Of a stretch of DNA of 36,757 nt, positions 13,120 through 20,501 are shown piece by piece (position 1 is the first letter of the stretch; each line of letters opens with the position of its first letter). The notes beneath the pieces are model-generated. The model saw nothing but the letters and a program-made list of their open reading frames with translations. It did not search any database and was not told the origin of the DNA. The stretch comes from Bog-532 sp036495425 (lineage in GTDB: Bacteria; Actinomycetota; Actinomycetes; Streptosporangiales; Streptosporangiaceae), in the NCBI GenBank assembly GCA_036495425.1, contig DASXMW010000149.1:1-36757 (forward strand), given 5' to 3'. The position numbers were made by a program, and so were the translations under genes.

Positions 13120-15648
13120 ATGGCGGAAGCTCCTTCGGACGCGGCTGGGGCCGGTACCCCGGTGACTCCCTCCGGCGCCGCGTCGGGCCTGGCCCTGTAC
13201 CGCAAGTACCGGCCGGCCACGTTCGCCGAGCTCAGAGGCCAGGAACAGGTCACCGAGCCGCTCCGGCAGGCGCTGCGCAGCGGCCGGATCAACCACGCCT
13301 ACCTGTTCAGCGGCCCCCGCGGCTGCGGCAAGACCTCCAGCGCGCGCATCCTGGCCCGGTCGCTCAACTGCGTCCAGGGGCCCACGCCGGACCCGTGCGG
13401 GGTGTGCGAGTCCTGCATCGCGCTGGCCCCGTCCGGGCCGGGCAGCATCGACGTGATCGAGATCGACGCCGCCTCCCACGGTGGCGTCGATGACGCCCGA
13501 GACCTGCGCGAGCGGGCGTTCTACGCACCGGTGGCCGGGCGCTTCAAGGTGTACATCATCGACGAGGCGCACATGGTGACCCAGCAGGGCTTCAACGCCC
13601 TGCTCAAGCTGGTTGAGGAACCGCCGCCGCACCTCAAGTTCATCTTCGCCACCACCGAGCCGGAGAAGGTCATCCCGACCATCCGGTCCCGCACCCACCA
13701 CTACCCGTTCCGGCTGGTGCCTCCGGCCACCTTGCGGCGGCTGCTCGAGGACATCCTGAACAGCGAGGGCGTGGGCTTCGACCCCGATGTGCTGCCGCTG
13801 GTGGTCCGGGCCGGGGCGGGCTCGGCCCGGGACTCGCTGTCCGTGCTCGACCAGCTGGTGGCGGGGTCGGACGAGGCCGGGCTGACCTACGAGCGGGCCA
13901 TCGCGCTGCTCGGCTACACCGACGCCACCCTGCTGGACGAGATCGCTGACGCCTTCGCGGCCGGTGATGGGGCTTCGGTGTTCCGCGTGGTCAACCGGAT
14001 CGTCGAAGGCGGCCACGAGCCGCGCCGGTTCGCGGCCGACCTGCTGGACCGGTTCCGGGACCTGATCGTGCTGGCTTCGGTGCCGGATGCGGGGGAGACC
14101 GGGCTGCTGGACGCGCCGCCGGACCGGCTGGACCTGATGACCCGGCAGGCCGAGCGGTTCGGCATCGCCAGCCTGACCCGCGCCGCCGAGATCATGAGTG
14201 ACGGCCTGGACCAGATGCGCGGGGCGACCTCGCCGCGGCTGCTGCTCGAGTTGATGTGTGCCCAGGTGCTGCTGCCCACGGCCAGCACCGACGAGAAGGC
14301 GCTGCTGGCCCGGCTGGAGCGGCTCGAACGGGGCGGGGTGTCGCTGGCCCCGGCGGCCGCGCCTCTTTCCGCGCCCGCTCCCGCGCCCGCGCCCGCTCCC
14401 GCGATCCGGCCGACCCCGGCGACCCCGGTAGCCACAGCCGTCCCCTCGGCCCCGGCGGGCCCGGCGGTCTCGGGCAGCGCGGAGAGCACGGAAAGCCCGG
14501 CGGGCTGGCCCGGGGCCGGTGCCGTCCCGCCGCCGCCGGCCGAGCCCGCCGACCGGCCCGCGGCGACCTCCGCGCCGCCCGCGGCCGCCCCTGCCCCCTC
14601 GGGTGACGGCGGCGTCAGCGCCGAGGCGGTGAGCCGCAACTGGCAGGCCATCCTGGACGCGATCAAGCGCGAGCGCCGGGTGGCCTGGATGCTGCTCAGC
14701 AACGCGTCCGTGCATTCCCTGGAAGGCAGCATCCTCACCCTCCGGTTCGCCCGGGACGGCGACGTCAAGGGCTTCACCAGCAGCGGCTGCGACGCCGACC
14801 TGCAACGGGTGCTGTCCGGCCAGTTCGGCCTGAACGTCAAGATCAGGGCGCTGACGGCCAATGACCCGTCGCTGGCGGCGAGCGGCGGGCGGGGCCGCCC
14901 GGACGCGGGGCCGTCCCGGCCGTCCGCGCCGGCGCCGCCGGCCGCCGGAGCCGGGCGCGGCTGGGGCGCGCCGGAGCCTGGTTCGCCCGGGTCAGATCCA
15001 TCCGGGCCGGGTTCACCGGGACCGTCCGCGCCGGGACCGGGACCGGCCGCGCCGGCTGGCTCGACCGGGCCGGCTGGCTCGACCGGGCCCGGTGGCTCGA
15101 CCGGCCGGGCTGGCTCGACCGGGCCAGCAGCGTCCGCGGGACCGAGCCACTCCGGCGGTCAGGCCCAGTCCGGCGGTGCCGATCGGCGGCCGGGCGGCGA
15201 CCCGGCCCCGGCGCCGGGCCCGCGCGACGCCGGACGTTCCGCCGCCACCGCGACGGCCCCCTCGACCACGGACTCGTCCTGGCCTGACGACCCCTGGCCC
15301 GAAGACGACTCGGCCCCGGCCGGGTCGGTCCCGGGTGACTCGGCGCCGGACGCCAGGCCGGGCGGCGGGCCGGGCGGGCAGCGGAGCGCGGCCGCTCAGG
15401 CGGCCCACGAGGCGGCCCGGACCGCCGGGACTCCGGCGCCGGGCCGAACCCGAGGGGCCAGCGGGACCAACGGGGCCGGTACTCACGGCGCGGACAATGG
15501 GACCAACGGCCAGGGCGGTACCGGCCCGGAGGACCTGGACATCCCCGACGCCGAGGACATGGCGTCGCCGGGCCAGACCGAGATCACCGGGATGGATCTG
15601 ATCCAGCGCGAGCTGGGCGGCAAGATCATCGGCGAGATCGAGGACTGA
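13120..15648 (+). CDS. dnaX: DNA polymerase III subunits gamma and tau
   Basis: The 842-residue clamp-loader ATPase starts at ATG 13120; a longer frame upstream runs through the SRP RNA and is rejected. It has Walker A GPRGCGKT (65-72), four zinc cysteines C84, C93, C96, C99, Walker B with DEAH (148-151), and the SRC-like S190-R191 arginine finger. The region after about residue 405 is Pro/Ala-rich, followed by a folded tau-type domain (about 500-590; AEAVSRNWQAILDAIKRERRVAWMLL) and then a second long disordered Gly/Ser/Pro region of about 220 residues. That region includes four 18-bp tandem repeats at 15058-15129. The protein closes with a conserved short C-terminus LIQRELGGKIIGEIED. No frameshift signal for a separate gamma form was noticed. 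Confidence 0.96.
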   Translation: MAEAPSDAAGAGTPVTPSGAASGLALYRKYRPATFAELRGQEQVTEPLRQALRSGRINHAYLFSGPRGCGKTSSARILARSLNCVQGPTPDPCGVCESCIALAPSGPGSIDVIEIDAASHGGVDDARDLRERAFYAPVAGRFKVYIIDEAHMVTQQGFNALLKLVEEPPPHLKFIFATTEPEKVIPTIRSRTHHYPFRLVPPATLRRLLEDILNSEGVGFDPDVLPLVVRAGAGSARDSLSVLDQLVAGSDEAGLTYERAIALLGYTDATLLDEIADAFAAGDGASVFRVVNRIVEGGHEPRRFAADLLDRFRDLIVLASVPDAGETGLLDAPPDRLDLMTRQAERFGIASLTRAAEIMSDGLDQMRGATSPRLLLELMCAQVLLPTASTDEKALLARLERLERGGVSLAPAAAPLSAPAPAPAPAPAIRPTPATPVATAVPSAPAGPAVSGSAESTESPAGWPGAGAVPPPPAEPADRPAATSAPPAAAPAPSGDGGVSAEAVSRNWQAILDAIKRERRVAWMLLSNASVHSLEGSILTLRFARDGDVKGFTSSGCDADLQRVLSGQFGLNVKIRALTANDPSLAASGGRGRPDAGPSRPSAPAPPAAGAGRGWGAPEPGSPGSDPSGPGSPGPSAPGPGPAAPAGSTGPAGSTGPGGSTGRAGSTGPAASAGPSHSGGQAQSGGADRRPGGDPAPAPGPRDAGRSAATATAPSTTDSSWPDDPWPEDDSAPAGSVPGDSAPDARPGGGPGGQRSAAAQAAHEAARTAGTPAPGRTRGASGTNGAGTHGADNGTNGQGGTGPEDLDIPDAEDMASPGQTEITGMDLIQRELGGKIIGEIED
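15058..15129. repeat. Four 18-bp tandem repeats inside dnaX
   Basis: Four copies of an 18-base unit beginning GGCTCGACCGGGCC are found at 15058, 15076, 15094 and 15112, with small differences. They encode a Gly-Ser-Thr-Gly-Pro-Ala type repeat in the disordered tail. The frame is kept because the unit is a multiple of three. Confidence 0.85.
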
Positions 15649-15779
15649 CCCGGCCGGAGACTGAGCCATCCGGGCACGGTAGTGGGCTGTGCGCGAACAG
15701 CGCGGCGCGGGCGGTACTTAGTGTCCGCGACAGGTCGTAGGCTCTCCAATTGACGCTGACAACACCCACTGGGGGCGAC

Positions 15780-16268
15780 GTGAACCCTGACGGCCAGCTT
15801 GATATGCAGCAGCTGCTCGCCGCGGCGCAGCAGATGCAGGAACAGCTGATGAACGCCCAGCAGGAACTGGCCGACACCGAGGTGGCCGGGACGGCCGGCG
15901 GTGGCCTGGTCACGGCCCGGGTCAACGGCCAGGGCGAGCTGGTCGACCTGACCATCGCTCCGGACGCCATCGACGCGAGCGACCTCGAGGAGACGGCCCA
16001 GACCATCGCCGACCTGGTGCTGGCCGCGGTGCGGGACGCCTACGCCCGGGCCGGAGACCTGCAGCAGGAGAAGATGGGCCCGTTCGCCGACGCGCTCGGT
16101 GGCGGCGGCATGCCGGGCATGCCCGAGATGCCGGGCATGCCGGGTGGCCTGGGCACGCCGGGCGCGGGTGGCCTGGGCGGCCTGGGCGGACCGGACCTGC
16201 CCGGCACCGGGACCCAGCCGGGGACCGGCACCCAGCCCGGGACCAGCGAGCGGCCGGACAGCGAGTGA
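15780..16268 (+). CDS. ybaB: YbaB/EbfC family nucleoid-associated protein
   Basis: The core (about residues 1-100; MQQLLAAAQQMQEQLMNAQQEL, VNGQGELVDLTIAPDAID, EETAQTIADLVLAAVRDAY) is a YbaB/EbfC DNA-binding protein. A C-terminal extension of about 55 residues is rich in Met, Pro, Gly and Thr (MPGMPEMPGMPGG, then TGTQPGT repeats). Start at GTG 15780 is chosen because GGGGG lies five bases before it; TTG 15750 would add ten odd residues. It sits between dnaX and recR, the classic position, and forms dimers that bind DNA. Confidence 0.92.
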   Translation: MNPDGQLDMQQLLAAAQQMQEQLMNAQQELADTEVAGTAGGGLVTARVNGQGELVDLTIAPDAIDASDLEETAQTIADLVLAAVRDAYARAGDLQQEKMGPFADALGGGGMPGMPEMPGMPGGLGTPGAGGLGGLGGPDLPGTGTQPGTGTQPGTSERPDSE

Positions 16269-16316
16269 GGCCAGGCCGCCGCACCGGCGGCACCCTCGAG
16301 CGAAACAGGAACTGAC

Positions 16317-16916
16317 GTGTACGAAGGGGTCATCCAGAACCTCATCGACGAGCTCGGCCGCCTGCCCGGGGTCGGGCCGAAGGGCGCCCAGCGGATCGCC
16401 TTCCATCTGCTGGCGGCCGATCCCGATGAGGCCCGCAAGCTGGCCGCGGCCCTGCTCGAGGTCACCGAGCGGGTGAAGTTCTGCCGCACCTGCGGGAACG
16501 TGGCCGAAGCGGACCAGTGCCGGATCTGCCTGGATCCGCGCCGCGACCCGACTGTCATCTGCGTGGTCGAGGAGCCCAAGGACGTCGCGGCGGTGGAGAA
16601 GATCCGCGAGTTCCGTGGCCGGTACCACGTGCTGGGCGGGGCGATCAGCCCCATCGACGGGATCGGCCCGGAGGAGCTGCGCATCCGCGAGCTGATGACG
16701 CGGCTGTCCGACGGGACCGTGACCGAGCTCATCCTGGCCACCGACCCCAACCTGGAGGGCGAGGCCACCGCCACCTACCTGGCCCGGCTGGTCAAGCCGA
16801 TGGAGGTGCGGGTGACCCGGCCGGCCAGTGGCCTGCCGGTGGGGGGCGACCTGGAGTACGCCGACGAGGTCACGCTGGGGCGGGCCTTCGAAGGACGGAG
16901 ACTGCTCGATGTCTGA
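16317..16916 (+). CDS. recR: Recombination protein RecR
   Basis: The 199-residue protein has the helix-hairpin-helix (LIDELGRLPGVGPKGAQRIAFHLL), a C4 zinc finger (C56, C59, C68, C71), the Toprim domain (VICVVEEPKDVAAVEKIREF, ILATDPNLEGEATATYLA) and a C-terminal VTRPASGLPVGGDLEYADEVTLGRAFEGRR that is the RecR signature. It works with RecO/RecF in gap repair. Start at GTG 16317. Its end overlaps the next gene by 8 bases. Confidence 0.97.
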   Translation: MYEGVIQNLIDELGRLPGVGPKGAQRIAFHLLAADPDEARKLAAALLEVTERVKFCRTCGNVAEADQCRICLDPRRDPTVICVVEEPKDVAAVEKIREFRGRYHVLGGAISPIDGIGPEELRIRELMTRLSDGTVTELILATDPNLEGEATATYLARLVKPMEVRVTRPASGLPVGGDLEYADEVTLGRAFEGRRLLDV

Positions 16917-17484
16917 TACGCCAGCCGCGCCCGACCCGGCTGCCGCGGGCTCACCGGGAGCGGACCTCGGCCCGCTCGCCGACCAGATCGCCGGGAACGT
17001 CAAGCTGTTCCTGGACGGCATCGAACGCCTGGCCAACGGTGACGCCGGCGGCGAGGCGGTTCCGCTGCTGCTGCTCGAGGTGTCGCAGATCCTGCTGGCC
17101 GGGGCCCAGCTCGGCGCGACGACCGACGTGATCCTGGCCGGGAACCTGGAGCCGGAGGTCGGTGACGACCCCGACCTGGACGAGCTGCGGGTGGGCCTGG
17201 CCCGCCAGCTGCCGGACTGTGACGACTACGCCGAGCTGTTCGACCCCTACGCCGACACCCAGGCCACGCCGTTCCGGCTGTCGGACGACATCGCGGCGGT
17301 GGCCGCCGACCTCATCCACGGGCTCCAGCACTACCAGGCCGACCGCAAGCTCGAGGCCCTGTGGTGGTGGCAGTACTCCTACTTCAACCACTGGGGCACC
17401 CACGCCGGCGCGGCGCTGCGCGCCCTGCAGTCGGTGGTGGCGCACGCCCGGCTCGATGTGGCCGAAGAGCGTACCGTTCTGTAA
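16909..17484 (+). CDS. DUF5063 domain-containing protein
   Basis: The 191-residue acidic protein follows recR with an 8-base overlap, so the two are translationally coupled. The conserved part reads DPDLDELRVGLARQLPDCDDYAELFDPY, LSDDIAAVAADLIHGLQHY and ALWWWQYSYFNHWGTHAGAALRAL. This family is found after recR across Actinobacteria and has no known activity. No membrane segment or metal motif is evident. A role in repair or in regulating the recR operon is only a guess from context. Confidence 0.88.
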   Translation: MSDTPAAPDPAAAGSPGADLGPLADQIAGNVKLFLDGIERLANGDAGGEAVPLLLLEVSQILLAGAQLGATTDVILAGNLEPEVGDDPDLDELRVGLARQLPDCDDYAELFDPYADTQATPFRLSDDIAAVAADLIHGLQHYQADRKLEALWWWQYSYFNHWGTHAGAALRALQSVVAHARLDVAEERTVL

Positions 17485-17489
17485 TTGGA

Positions 17490-17520
17490 TTGTGGCCGGT
17501 CGGCCGGGCCTGGATAAACT
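17490..17520 (+). promoter_or_regulatory. Weak promoter candidate before lysC
   Basis: TAAACT at 17515-17520 resembles a -10; TTGTGG at 17490-17495 is a poor -35 at 19 bases. The start codon of lysC is 41 bases downstream of the -10, leaving a short leader with a GTGAGGAG ribosome site at 17545-17552. Confidence 0.35.
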
Positions 17521-17561
17521 CTGGGCGTCCCCCGCCAGCAACCCGTGAGGAGCGGCTGCCC

Positions 17562-18890
17562 GTGGCCCTTGTCGTGCAGAAATACGGTGGCTCTTCGGTA
17601 GCCGACGCGGACGGCATCAAGCGGGTGGCGCAGCGGATCGTGGCGACGCGCAAGGCCGGCGACCAGGTCGTGGTGGTGGTCTCGGCCATGGGCGACTCGA
17701 CCGACGAGCTCATCGACCTGGCCAACCAGGTGAGCCCGTTGCCGCCCGGCCGGGAGCTGGACATGCTGCTCACCGCGGGCGAGCGGATCTCCATGGCCCT
17801 GCTGGCCATGGCCATCGCCAATCTCGGTTTCGAGGCCCAGTCCTTCACCGGGTCCCAGGCCGGCGTGATCACCGACTCGATGCACGGGAAAGCGCGGATC
17901 ATCGACGTGACGCCCGGCCGGATCTCGAGCGCCCTGGCCGGGGGCGCGATCCCGATCGTGGCCGGTTTCCAGGGCGTGTCGCAGACCACCAAGGACATCA
18001 CCACGCTGGGCCGGGGCGGCACCGACACCACGGCCGTCGCGGTGGCCGCCGCGCTGAACGCGGATGTTTGCGAGATCTACACCGATGTCGACGGGGTGTT
18101 CACCGCGGACCCGCGGATCGTTCGCACCGCGCGAAAGGTTCCGCGGATCAGCTACGAGGAAATGCTCGAGATGGCCGCGTGTGGAGCCAAGGTGCTGGTG
18201 CTCCGGTCGGTGGAGTACGCCCGCCGGTACGACATGCCCATCCACGTCCGGTCCTCCTTCAGCAACAAGACCGGCACCTGGGTCACCGGGCACGCCGGCG
18301 AGAAGATGGAAAGCAGTCAACTGAGCACGGTGCAAGCGGGTGCCGGGCAGAACGCGGAGGAGTCCGGGGTGGAGCAGGCGATTATCTCCGGGGTGGCGCA
18401 CGACCGGAGCGAAGCGAAGATCACCGTCGTCGGCGTGCCGGACCGGATCGGCGAGGCGGCCGGGATCTTCCGGGTCATCGCCGACGCCGGCATCAACATC
18501 GACATGATCGTGCAGAACGTCTCGGCCGTGGCCACCGGCCGCACCGACATCTCGTTCACGCTGCCCCGCGACGATGGCCAGACCGCGATGACCGCGCTCC
18601 GCCAGTTGCAGGAGAAGATCGGTTTCGAATCCCTGCTCTACGACGACAGCATCGGCAAGGTCTCGCTGATCGGCGCGGGCATGCGCTCGCACCCCGGGGT
18701 CACCGCCACGTTCTTCGGCGCGCTGGCCGAAGCCGGGGTGAACATCGAGATGATCTCCACCTCGGAGATCCGCATCTCGGTCGTGGTCGACCAGAAGGAC
18801 GTGGACGAGGCGGTCAACGCCACCCACAAGGCATTCGACCTGGACGCCGGTGAGGTCGAGGCCGTGGTGTACGGGGGGACGGGACGATGA
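17562..18890 (+). CDS. lysC: Aspartate kinase
   Basis: The 442-residue enzyme phosphorylates L-aspartate, the first step to lysine, threonine, methionine and diaminopimelate. Motifs seen are the N-terminal KYGGSSVADADGIKRVA, the LGRGGTDTTAVAVAAAL nucleotide loop, IYTDVDGVFTADPR, and two C-terminal ACT domains (about residues 275-350 with GVPDRIGEAAGIFRVIADAGINIDMI, and 355-435 with GVTATFFGALAEAGVNIEMIS). A longer frame from 17361 overlaps the previous gene and is rejected; GTG 17562 has a GAGGAG site. Many actinobacterial lysC genes also make a separate beta subunit from an internal start; no strong internal ribosome site was seen. Its stop overlaps asd by ATGA. Confidence 0.96.
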   Translation: MALVVQKYGGSSVADADGIKRVAQRIVATRKAGDQVVVVVSAMGDSTDELIDLANQVSPLPPGRELDMLLTAGERISMALLAMAIANLGFEAQSFTGSQAGVITDSMHGKARIIDVTPGRISSALAGGAIPIVAGFQGVSQTTKDITTLGRGGTDTTAVAVAAALNADVCEIYTDVDGVFTADPRIVRTARKVPRISYEEMLEMAACGAKVLVLRSVEYARRYDMPIHVRSSFSNKTGTWVTGHAGEKMESSQLSTVQAGAGQNAEESGVEQAIISGVAHDRSEAKITVVGVPDRIGEAAGIFRVIADAGINIDMIVQNVSAVATGRTDISFTLPRDDGQTAMTALRQLQEKIGFESLLYDDSIGKVSLIGAGMRSHPGVTATFFGALAEAGVNIEMISTSEIRISVVVDQKDVDEAVNATHKAFDLDAGEVEAVVYGGTGR

Positions 18891-19948
18891 CCGCGAAGCC
18901 GACCCTGGCCGTGGTCGGGGCGACCGGGGCCGTGGGCACGGTCATGCTCGACCTGCTGTCCACCCGGGCCGACATCTGGGGCGAGATCCGGCTGATCGCG
19001 TCCCCGCGCTCGGCCGGCCGTACGCTGCGCGTCCGCGGCCAGGAGATCGAGGTCCTGCCGCTGGCCGAGGACGTCTTCGAGGGCGTGGACGTGGCCATGT
19101 TCGACGTGCCGGACGAGGTGTCCGGGCAGTGGGCGCCGGTGGCCGCCGCGCACGGCGCGGTGGCCGTGGACAACTCCGGCTCGTTCCGGATGGACCCCGA
19201 CGTCCCACTGGTCGTGCCCGAGGTCAACCCGGCCGACGCGGCCAAGCGGCCCAAGGGCATCATCGCCAACCCGAACTGCACCACCCTGTCGCTGATCGTG
19301 GCCGTGGCCGCACTGCACCGGGCGTTCGGCCTGTACGAGATGTCGGTGGCGTCCTACCAGGCGGCATCGGGCGCCGGGCAGTCCGGCATCGACACGCTGT
19401 ACGGGCAGCTGGACAAGGTGGGGGGCACCCGCGCGCTCGGCCAGCGGGCCGGCGACATCCGGGCCGCCGTCGGTGACCTCGGCCCGTTCCCGGCCCAGCT
19501 GGCCATGAACGTGGTGCCCTGGGCCGGGTCGCTGAAGGACGACGGCTGGTCGTCCGAGGAACTGAAGGTCCGCAACGAGTCCCGCAAGATCCTGGGCCTG
19601 CCGGACCTGCGGGTGTCCGCCACCTGCGTGCGGGTGCCGGTGGTGACCACGCACTCGGTGGCGGTGCACGCGGTGTTCGACCGCGAGGTCGAGCGGGCCG
19701 AGGCCCAGCAGGTGCTGAGCGAAGCGCCCGGGGTGGTCCTCACCGACGACCCGGAGCACGGCGAGTTCCCGACCCCGGCCGACGCGGTCGGCACCGACCC
19801 GACCTGGGTCGGCCGGGTGCGGCGGTCGCTGGACGACCCGAACGCGCTGGACCTGTTCGTGGTCGGCGACAACCTGCGCAAGGGGGCCGCGCTGAACACG
19901 GCGCAGATCGCGGAACTGGTGGCCGGGGAGTTCGTCGCCACCTCCTGA
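18887..19948 (+). CDS. asd: Aspartate-semialdehyde dehydrogenase
   Basis: The 353-residue protein makes aspartate semialdehyde from aspartyl phosphate with NADPH. It has the Rossmann GATGAVGTVML near the N-terminus, the catalytic cysteine C131 in IIANPNCTTLSL, SYQAASGAGQSGID, and the substrate-binding RVPVVTTHSVAVH. Its ATG lies inside the lysC stop (ATGA), so translation is coupled. Length is normal. Confidence 0.96.
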   Translation: MTAKPTLAVVGATGAVGTVMLDLLSTRADIWGEIRLIASPRSAGRTLRVRGQEIEVLPLAEDVFEGVDVAMFDVPDEVSGQWAPVAAAHGAVAVDNSGSFRMDPDVPLVVPEVNPADAAKRPKGIIANPNCTTLSLIVAVAALHRAFGLYEMSVASYQAASGAGQSGIDTLYGQLDKVGGTRALGQRAGDIRAAVGDLGPFPAQLAMNVVPWAGSLKDDGWSSEELKVRNESRKILGLPDLRVSATCVRVPVVTTHSVAVHAVFDREVERAEAQQVLSEAPGVVLTDDPEHGEFPTPADAVGTDPTWVGRVRRSLDDPNALDLFVVGDNLRKGAALNTAQIAELVAGEFVATS

Positions 19949-19995
19949 GCACCCACCGGTCAGGCGGTCCGGCGCGCACACCGGGGCGCCGACGC

Positions 19996-20064
19996 GTTCA
20001 GGGCTCATTCAGGCCGCGTTCAGGGTCGCTGAGTGGTCGCTCACTCTGCCTGGGCAATTGCCCA
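19996..20064. promoter_or_regulatory. Three 11-base direct repeats and a palindrome upstream of the cytochrome operon
   Basis: GTTCAGGGCTC (19996-20006), ATTCAGGCCGC (20007-20017) and GTTCAGGGTCG (20018-20028) are head-to-tail units with an exact 11-base period and a shared (G/A)TTCAGG core. Helix-phased 11-base repeats are the hallmark of OmpR/PhoP-type response-regulator sites, including actinomycete PHO boxes (GTTCA start), though the bases after TTCA differ from the PHO consensus. A perfect 14-base palindrome, TGGGCAATTGCCCA, follows at 20051-20064. Confidence 0.5.
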
Positions 20065-20130
20065 TTCGCCGGATTTGCGACGGTCCGTGTCGTATAACAG
20101 ATCCGGGCGGGGGGTACGCGAAGGAGGATC

Positions 20131-20265
20131 GTGTCCCCATTTCCGCGTCGGTGCTGCGCGCCCGCGGTCCGGGTGCCTGCTGGGCACCGGCCTGCGGGTG
20201 TAGCTGCCCCGCAGGAGATCATTCCGATCATGGCCGGCGCACTGATCGCGCCGGGCCCAGGCTGA
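20131..20265 (+). CDS. Possible 44-residue leader peptide
   Basis: GTG 20131 follows a strong AAGGAGG (20121-20127), although the gap of three bases is short. The frame encodes a 44-residue Pro/Ala/Arg-rich peptide with an adjacent Cys pair (FPRRCCAPAVRV) and stops at 20263-20265. TATAAC at 20092-20097 could be its -10. It could be a translated leader upstream of the cytochrome gene (237 bases before it). No homology is recognised; it may be chance. The remaining spacer to 20501 is A/T-rich around 20329-20350. Confidence 0.25.
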   Translation: MSPFPRRCCAPAVRVPAGHRPAGVAAPQEIIPIMAGALIAPGPG

Positions 20266-20501
20266 CCCGTGAGGGTGATACCGGCCCACAGCGGCCGGAA
20301 CCGAGTCAGCGGGCGAATCGGCCGATTTCATAGAAATTTTATATATCGATTCGTGCCCAAGCTGTGATCAACCCTGCTACGGTATCCCTTCGAATGGAAA
20401 ATCTGTCTTAACCCAGGCTTTTTCGTGCCAGTGCATAACCGCAAGAATCGTACGTTGCTCTCAGGTTTCCCCGGATCGTCATCGCCTTCAGGAGGCATGT
20501 C

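Noticed and set aside
12856..14805. 649-residue frame on the minus strand opposite dnaX and the SRP RNA
   Set aside because: It is antisense to clear DnaX motifs, covers the SRP RNA, is rich in Arg/Gly/His/Val without any domain, and is explained by GC-biased third positions.
17361..17561. N-terminal extension of lysC
   Set aside because: It overlaps the DUF5063 gene; GTG 17562 has a proper ribosome site and gives the normal enzyme start.
20058..20333. Cys-rich frame (ACWAPACGCSCPAG) that could suggest a ribosomal peptide precursor
   Set aside because: No ribosome site in that frame, no modification or transport genes nearby, and a competing frame with a better start overlaps it.
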